DNA from: DASRSE01 sp035656655
Lineage (GTDB): Bacteria > Planctomycetota > Planctomycetia > Pirellulales > DASRSE01
DNA length: 16,977 nt
Assembly (NCBI GenBank): GCA_035656655.1
Contig: DASRSE010000317.1
Location: 1 to 16,977, forward strand
Reading direction: 5' to 3'
The position numbers and the translations under genes are program-made. Below the pieces are notes generated by a model. That model did no database searches. It saw nothing but the letters and a program-made list of their open reading frames with translations, and was not told the DNA's origin. This document shows positions 13,375 through 16,977 of this stretch, one piece after another (the stretch's first letter is position 1; each line of letters opens with the position of its first letter).

Positions 13375-14712
13375 CTATATCAACTCTTTCATGGGCTCCG
13401 CATGGTCAACCAGATATTGCGGCCGGCCGCTCAAATCGCGAACGGTCGCCTGATCCGTGTCGATGCCCAAGGCATGATAGAGCGTGGCATACACCTCGGG
13501 GAACGTAACCGGCCGCTCGGTGGCAAACTCGCCAAAGCGGTTGGTCGCCCCCACGACTTGGCCGGTGCGCAAACCGCCGCAGGCCAACAAGGCGCAGCTC
13601 ACCTGGGGCCAGTGGTCGCGGCCGGCATCTTTGTTGATCTTTGGCGTGCGGCCGAATTCGCCCCACACGACGACGCTGACGTCTTTGTCGAGCCCGCGGT
13701 TGTGCAGATCTTCGACCAGCGCGGACACGCCTTGATCGAGCATGGGCATGTCTTGGCGGCCGGCTTTGAAGTTTTGGCCGTGCCAATCCCAGCGGCTAAA
13801 GGCGACGGTGACGCAGCGCGTGCCGGCTTCGATCAACCGCCGCGCGATCAGAAAATGTTCCATCAGTTTCGGGCCGCCATCGTCGCGATTCTTCGGATCG
13901 CCTTTGCCGTACCGCTCGACAATCCGCGGGTCTTCTTTGCTCAGATCGAGCGCATCGGCGAGCGAACTGCTGGTGAGAATGCCCAGCGCCTGATTCTCGA
14001 ACGCATCCAGTCCCGCCATGGCGCCGGTCGTGTCGGCGTCGCGGCGAAAGCGGTCGAACTCGCCGAGCAGGCGCTTGCGGTCGCGGAGCCGCTCGAGGGT
14101 CAGGCCATTAAGGACCATGTTGTCGCGCCCTTCGGCCGACGGTTTGAACGGCGCATGCGCCAAGCCGAGAAAGCCGGGCTGTCCCGAATCGGCCCACGGC
14201 ATGTGCCCCATCTTCGGCGCCATTCCCACGAACGGCGGAATGCCGGGCACGACCGGACCGCACAGCTTCGAGAGGCAGCTTCCCATCGAGGGCCAGCCGC
14301 CGGGCGGTTGCCCTTGAGAACGGCGGCCAGTCTGGCATTGAAAGGCCGCATGATCCCCTTGCGCGCCAATCATTGAGCGAATGAAGACTAGCTTGTCGGC
14401 CATCTGCGCCAGCCGCGGAAACTGTTCGCAGATCTCAATGCCCGACACGTTGGTCTTAATCGGGTTGAACTCGCCGCGAATTTCCGCCGGCGCGTCGGGC
14501 TTCAAATCCCACATGTCCTGGTGCGGCGGGCCGCCTGGCAAATAGATGTTGATAATCCCCTTGTGGTTCAACCGCTGATGCGAGACCGACTCCGCCCGCA
14601 AGATCTGCGGCAAGGAGAGTCCTCCAAACGTCAGACCGCCAATCTGCATGAACGTGCGCCGAGAAATTCCATCGCAAAACTTTCCTTGACGGCGACCGAG
14701 AAGGGTCAGCAT
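13375..14712 (-). CDS. DUF1501 family protein, upstream tandem copy
   Basis: The product is 445 residues, the same length as its neighbour. It has the twin-arginine-type signal SRRTFMQIGG (18-27) followed by LTFGGLSLPQILRAE, so Tat export is likely. The family blocks are all present: YLPGGPPHQDMWDLK (57-71), APAEIRGEFNPI (74-85), WDWHGQNF (308-315), VVWGEFGRTPKIN (348-360), GRDHWP (364-369), SGRPQYLVDH (428-437). From LDKDVSVVVW through KINKDAGRDHWP the two paralogues are identical, while residues 130-210 differ much more. ATG at 14712 has a good AGAGGAG site six bases upstream, the best ribosome site in the pair, which suggests this is the first gene of the operon. The frame extends to 14928 but without family similarity. 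The gene lies divergent to the ABC transporter operon. Role unknown; homologues are often paired with secreted cytochrome-like DUF1549/DUF1553 proteins. Confidence 0.9.
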   Translation of the reverse strand: MLTLLGRRQGKFCDGISRRTFMQIGGLTFGGLSLPQILRAESVSHQRLNHKGIINIYLPGGPPHQDMWDLKPDAPAEIRGEFNPIKTNVSGIEICEQFPRLAQMADKLVFIRSMIGAQGDHAAFQCQTGRRSQGQPPGGWPSMGSCLSKLCGPVVPGIPPFVGMAPKMGHMPWADSGQPGFLGLAHAPFKPSAEGRDNMVLNGLTLERLRDRKRLLGEFDRFRRDADTTGAMAGLDAFENQALGILTSSSLADALDLSKEDPRIVERYGKGDPKNRDDGGPKLMEHFLIARRLIEAGTRCVTVAFSRWDWHGQNFKAGRQDMPMLDQGVSALVEDLHNRGLDKDVSVVVWGEFGRTPKINKDAGRDHWPQVSCALLACGGLRTGQVVGATNRFGEFATERPVTFPEVYATLYHALGIDTDQATVRDLSGRPQYLVDHAEPMKELI

Positions 14713-15004
14713 GATCGGCTCCTCTAAACGGGCAAGAGGCGGGAAAACGGGCGGGGGGATGCACGCCGGGTTATAGCGAAGCGGACAAGCCCGGGACACC
14801 CCAATCAGAATCGTATCAAATCGGCCGCCCAACTTCAACTTTTTCCCTCGGTCGCCCCAATTCCCCCGCGTCCGGCCCGGTTCCTTGCCCAATCCACAAA
14901 AACCAACCGCGTTTTCCGCCCCTCCCATTCCGATTCGAGGTTACTGCCAGACTATAGTTACGGGTAGAAGAAGCGGGGCCTCGCCACCTTGTCGAACTGC
15001 GATA
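14713..15004. promoter_or_regulatory. Divergent control region of the DUF1501 pair and the ABC transporter
   Basis: This 292-base region separates two divergent transcription units. Toward the transporter, TATAGT at 14953-14958 is a good -10 element, but the best -35 (TTCCGA, 14928-14933) is poor and 19 bases away. Toward the DUF1501 genes, TATAAC is visible on the minus strand near 14776-14771, with GTGTCC about 18 bases upstream, also weak. I see no operator palindrome. Confidence 0.35.
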
Positions 15005-15730
15005 ATGCCGGAACCGGGACCAAACGCCGACTACCTCATCCGCCTCCAAGACGTGGGCAAGACGTACCACATGGGCGATCTGAAGGTCGAGGTGCTGCGC
15101 CAGGTGACCATCGACATCTTGCCCGGCGAGTTTCTGGTTATGGTCGGGCCCAGCGGCTCCGGCAAAACGACCCTGCTGAACATCATTGGCGGGCTCGATA
15201 TTCCCAGCGTGGGCCGCGTGCTCTACCGCGATCGCGATCTGAGCCGAGCGAACGCTCGCGAACTGACGCGCTATCGCCGCGCGACCGTGGGCTTCGTCTT
15301 TCAGTTTTACAACCTCGTGCCCAATCTGACCGCGCAAGAAAATGTCATGGTCTCGACCGAGATCAGCGAGCACCCGCGCGATGTTGTGGAAACGCTCGAG
15401 CTGGTGGGGCTCCGTGAGCGGTTGGACCACTTTCCATCGCAGATGTCCGGGGGCGAGCAGCAACGCGTGGCCATCGCCCGCGCGCTGGCCAAAAATCCCG
15501 AACTGCTGCTCTGCGATGAACCGACCGGGGCGCTCGACTTCGAGACGGGAAAGCGGGTGCTCCGCTTGTTGCGCGACGTGCAGCAATCGCTGGGCAAAAC
15601 GGTGCTCGTGATTACGCACAATGGCGCCATCGCCGAAATGGCCGATCGGGTCATTCGTCTCCGCTCCGGCGAAATCGTCGAGGTGCACGCCAATCCGACG
15701 CCGAAGCCGCCCGAGGAGATTGTCTGGTGA
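15005..15730 (+). CDS. ABC transporter ATP-binding protein, LolD/MacB type
   Basis: The product is 241 residues and cytoplasmic, energising the permease encoded next. All motor elements are intact: Walker A GPSGSGKTT (48-56), Q-loop FVFQFYNLVPNLTAQENV (97-114), ABC signature MSGGEQQRVAIARAL (147-161), Walker B LLLCDEPTGALD (167-178) with catalytic Glu172, and H-loop His205 in VITHN. The sequence around FQFYNLVP and DEPTGALD is typical of the LolD/MacB/FtsE group, which drives mechanotransmission-type exporters acting on lipoproteins, antibiotics or the cell wall. I chose ATG at 15005, close to the start of the ATPase fold; the frame extends to a TTG at 14885 through unrelated sequence. There is no clear Shine-Dalgarno site. 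Its stop overlaps the permease start (GTGA, 15727-15730), so translation is probably coupled. Confidence 0.93.
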   Translation: MPEPGPNADYLIRLQDVGKTYHMGDLKVEVLRQVTIDILPGEFLVMVGPSGSGKTTLLNIIGGLDIPSVGRVLYRDRDLSRANARELTRYRRATVGFVFQFYNLVPNLTAQENVMVSTEISEHPRDVVETLELVGLRERLDHFPSQMSGGEQQRVAIARALAKNPELLLCDEPTGALDFETGKRVLRLLRDVQQSLGKTVLVITHNGAIAEMADRVIRLRSGEIVEVHANPTPKPPEEIVW

Positions 15731-16977
15731 CCGTCCTCGATCGGAAATTGCTGCGCGAATTGCGGGCCTCATGGGGCTTGCTACTGGCGACGACCAGCCT
15801 GATTGCCGTCGGCGTGATGTGCTTCATCTATATGCGCACGGCCCATCGCAATCTGCGGTTGGCCCAGGCGCAGTATTATGTCGAAGGGCGGTTGGCCGAC
15901 TTTTGGATCGACCTGAAAAAGCTGCCCTTGTCGGAAATCGATCTCCTCAAATCGATTCCCGGCATCAATGAAGTTCGGCCGCGGATTCAATTCTTCGCGA
16001 CGGTCGATTTGCCGCGGGTGCGCGAGCCGATGAACGGGCAAGTTCTCTCCGTCCCCGACCATTGGCAGCCGATGATCAACGACCTCGTCTTGCGGCGCGG
16101 CAGCTACTTCACCGATTCGCGCCGCAACGAGGTGATCGTCAACGATGCGTTTGCCCGCGAACACAAGCTCTATCCGGGCCAGGTCGTCCATTTGATCTTG
16201 AATAATCAGCGGCAAGAATTATTCATCGTCGGCACGGCGATCAGTCCGGAGTTTGTTTATCTGGTGGGGCCCGGCTCGCTGACTCCCGACCCGCATCACT
16301 TCGGCGTGTTTTATCTGAAGCAAAGTTTTGCCGAGGAAGTGTTCGACATGGAAGGAGCGGCCAACCAGCTGGTCGGGACCGTTTCGCCGGAGTTCCGCGA
16401 GAATCCCGCCCCCTTGTTGCGCCAAGCCGAAACGGCCCTCGCCCCGTACGGCGTCTTCAACACGCTCGCCCGCAAGGACCAACCTTCGAGCCGCTATCTG
16501 AGCGATGAGATTCGCGGGTTGGGCGTGTTCGCCTCGATCATGCCGACGATTTTTCTGGTGGTCGCCGCGCTGGTGCTAAATGTCCTCATGTCCAGGCTGG
16601 TCGATCAACAGCAGACAATCATCGGGACGCTGAAAGGACTCGGATATGCCGACTCGCAGATCTTCATGCACTATGTCAAGTTCGCCGGCGCGATTGGGAT
16701 TCTGGGCGCGGCGGTCGGATGTCTCGGCGGCTATGGCATGTCCGAGTTCGTGACGCGGCTCTACCGCACGTTCTTCGAGTTCCCGGAATTGGCGAATCGC
16801 TTCGAGCCCAGCCTCTACGTGCTGGGCATCGTGATCAGCTTGGCTTGTTCGCTGGGCGGCGCGCTGCACGGCGCGCGGCTGGCCCTCAAATTGCAGCCGG
16901 CCGAGGCGATGCACGTCAAGCCTCCGCCGCAAGGCAAAGCGGTCTGGCTCGAGCGCATCGCCTTTCTCTGGCGGCGG
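15727..16977 (+). CDS. FtsX/MacB-type ABC transporter permease, cut by the window edge
   Basis: The visible 417 residues start at a GTG that shares GTGA with the ATPase stop codon, and the frame is still open at 16977. Residues 17-36 (GLLLATTSLIAVGVMCFIYM) are the first membrane helix. Residues 40-260 form a soluble extracytoplasmic domain of the MacB-core type (DLVLRRGSYFTDSRRNEVIV, NDAFAREHKLYPGQVV). Residues 268-288, 318-337 and 364-382 are the three FtsX-type helices, with QQQTIIGTLKGLGYADSQIF (294-313) as the coupling helix contacting the ATPase. ALKLQPAEAMHVKPP (386-400) is the family's usual end-of-domain motif. Sequence continues beyond it, so the complete protein may carry a second FtsX half. 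Substrate is unknown. A membrane-fusion (HlyD-like) gene often follows such pairs, but it would lie outside the window. Confidence 0.92.
   Translation, partial: MTVLDRKLLRELRASWGLLLATTSLIAVGVMCFIYMRTAHRNLRLAQAQYYVEGRLADFWIDLKKLPLSEIDLLKSIPGINEVRPRIQFFATVDLPRVREPMNGQVLSVPDHWQPMINDLVLRRGSYFTDSRRNEVIVNDAFAREHKLYPGQVVHLILNNQRQELFIVGTAISPEFVYLVGPGSLTPDPHHFGVFYLKQSFAEEVFDMEGAANQLVGTVSPEFRENPAPLLRQAETALAPYGVFNTLARKDQPSSRYLSDEIRGLGVFASIMPTIFLVVAALVLNVLMSRLVDQQQTIIGTLKGLGYADSQIFMHYVKFAGAIGILGAAVGCLGGYGMSEFVTRLYRTFFEFPELANRFEPSLYVLGIVISLACSLGGALHGARLALKLQPAEAMHVKPPPQGKAVWLERIAFLWRR

Noticed and set aside
12022..14376. Long plus-strand open frames of 281 and 436 codons
   Set aside because: They are antisense to the two DUF1501 genes, and their resemblance to each other only mirrors the paralogy on the other strand.
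11920..14712. Sulfatase annotation for the DUF1501 pair
   Set aside because: The proteins are only distantly related to that superfamily; I see no CxPxR formylglycine motif, and both have export signals of the DUF1501 type.

Overview
The window looks like about 17 kb of a planctomycete chromosome, most likely from the Pirellula/Blastopirellula side of the phylum. The pointers are two twin-arginine-type DUF1501 proteins, a PPi-type phosphofructokinase, several small conserved proteins that I associate only with planctomycetes, a GC-rich base composition, and weak or absent Shine-Dalgarno sites at many starts. No comparison could be run, so this placement is inference. I see no rRNA, tRNA, CRISPR array, transposase, integrase, phage gene or toxin-antitoxin pair. 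It is a housekeeping and cell-envelope region, not an obvious island.

Layout: 3-86 (+) is the tail of a gene that starts outside the window, followed at once by a terminator. 499-864 (-) is a small secreted tyrosine-rich protein with its own strong intrinsic terminator at 394-437. 1393-2520 (+) is an exported cyclophilin with a helical N-terminal half. 2821-3090 (+) is an 89-residue conserved orphan. 3370-4671 (+) is PPi-dependent 6-phosphofructokinase. It converges on 4832-6520 (-), an exported PDZ/S41 C-terminal processing protease driven by a near-consensus sigma-70-type promoter at 6715-6743. 6955-8319 (-) is a PAP2-like lipoprotein. 8568-10364 (-), an SNF2-family helicase, and 10435-10953 (-), a 172-residue unknown, form a probable operon. 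Divergent from it is 11345-11809 (+), a helical conserved unknown. 11920-13257 and 13375-14712 (both -) are tandem DUF1501 paralogues of identical length. Divergent again, 15005-15730 (+) and 15727 to the end (+) are an ABC ATPase and an FtsX/MacB-type permease joined by a GTGA overlap; the permease runs off the window.

How the genes work together: the glycolytic enzyme stands alone. The cyclophilin, protease, PAP2 lipoprotein, tyrosine-rich protein, DUF1501 pair and ABC transporter all act at or beyond the cytoplasmic membrane, but they are separate transcription units and nothing shows a shared pathway. The genuine couplings are the ABC ATPase with its permease, the SNF2 helicase with the 172-residue protein, and the DUF1501 tandem pair.

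I did not find a convincing undescribed multi-gene system. The best leads are the SNF2 helicase plus orphan operon, the PAP2 lipoprotein with altered motif residues, and two kinds of structure at gene ends: tandem duplications that include the stop codon, and a dispersed TTTCAACAGGCTGCT-like element that forms a 14-bp hairpin between two convergent genes.
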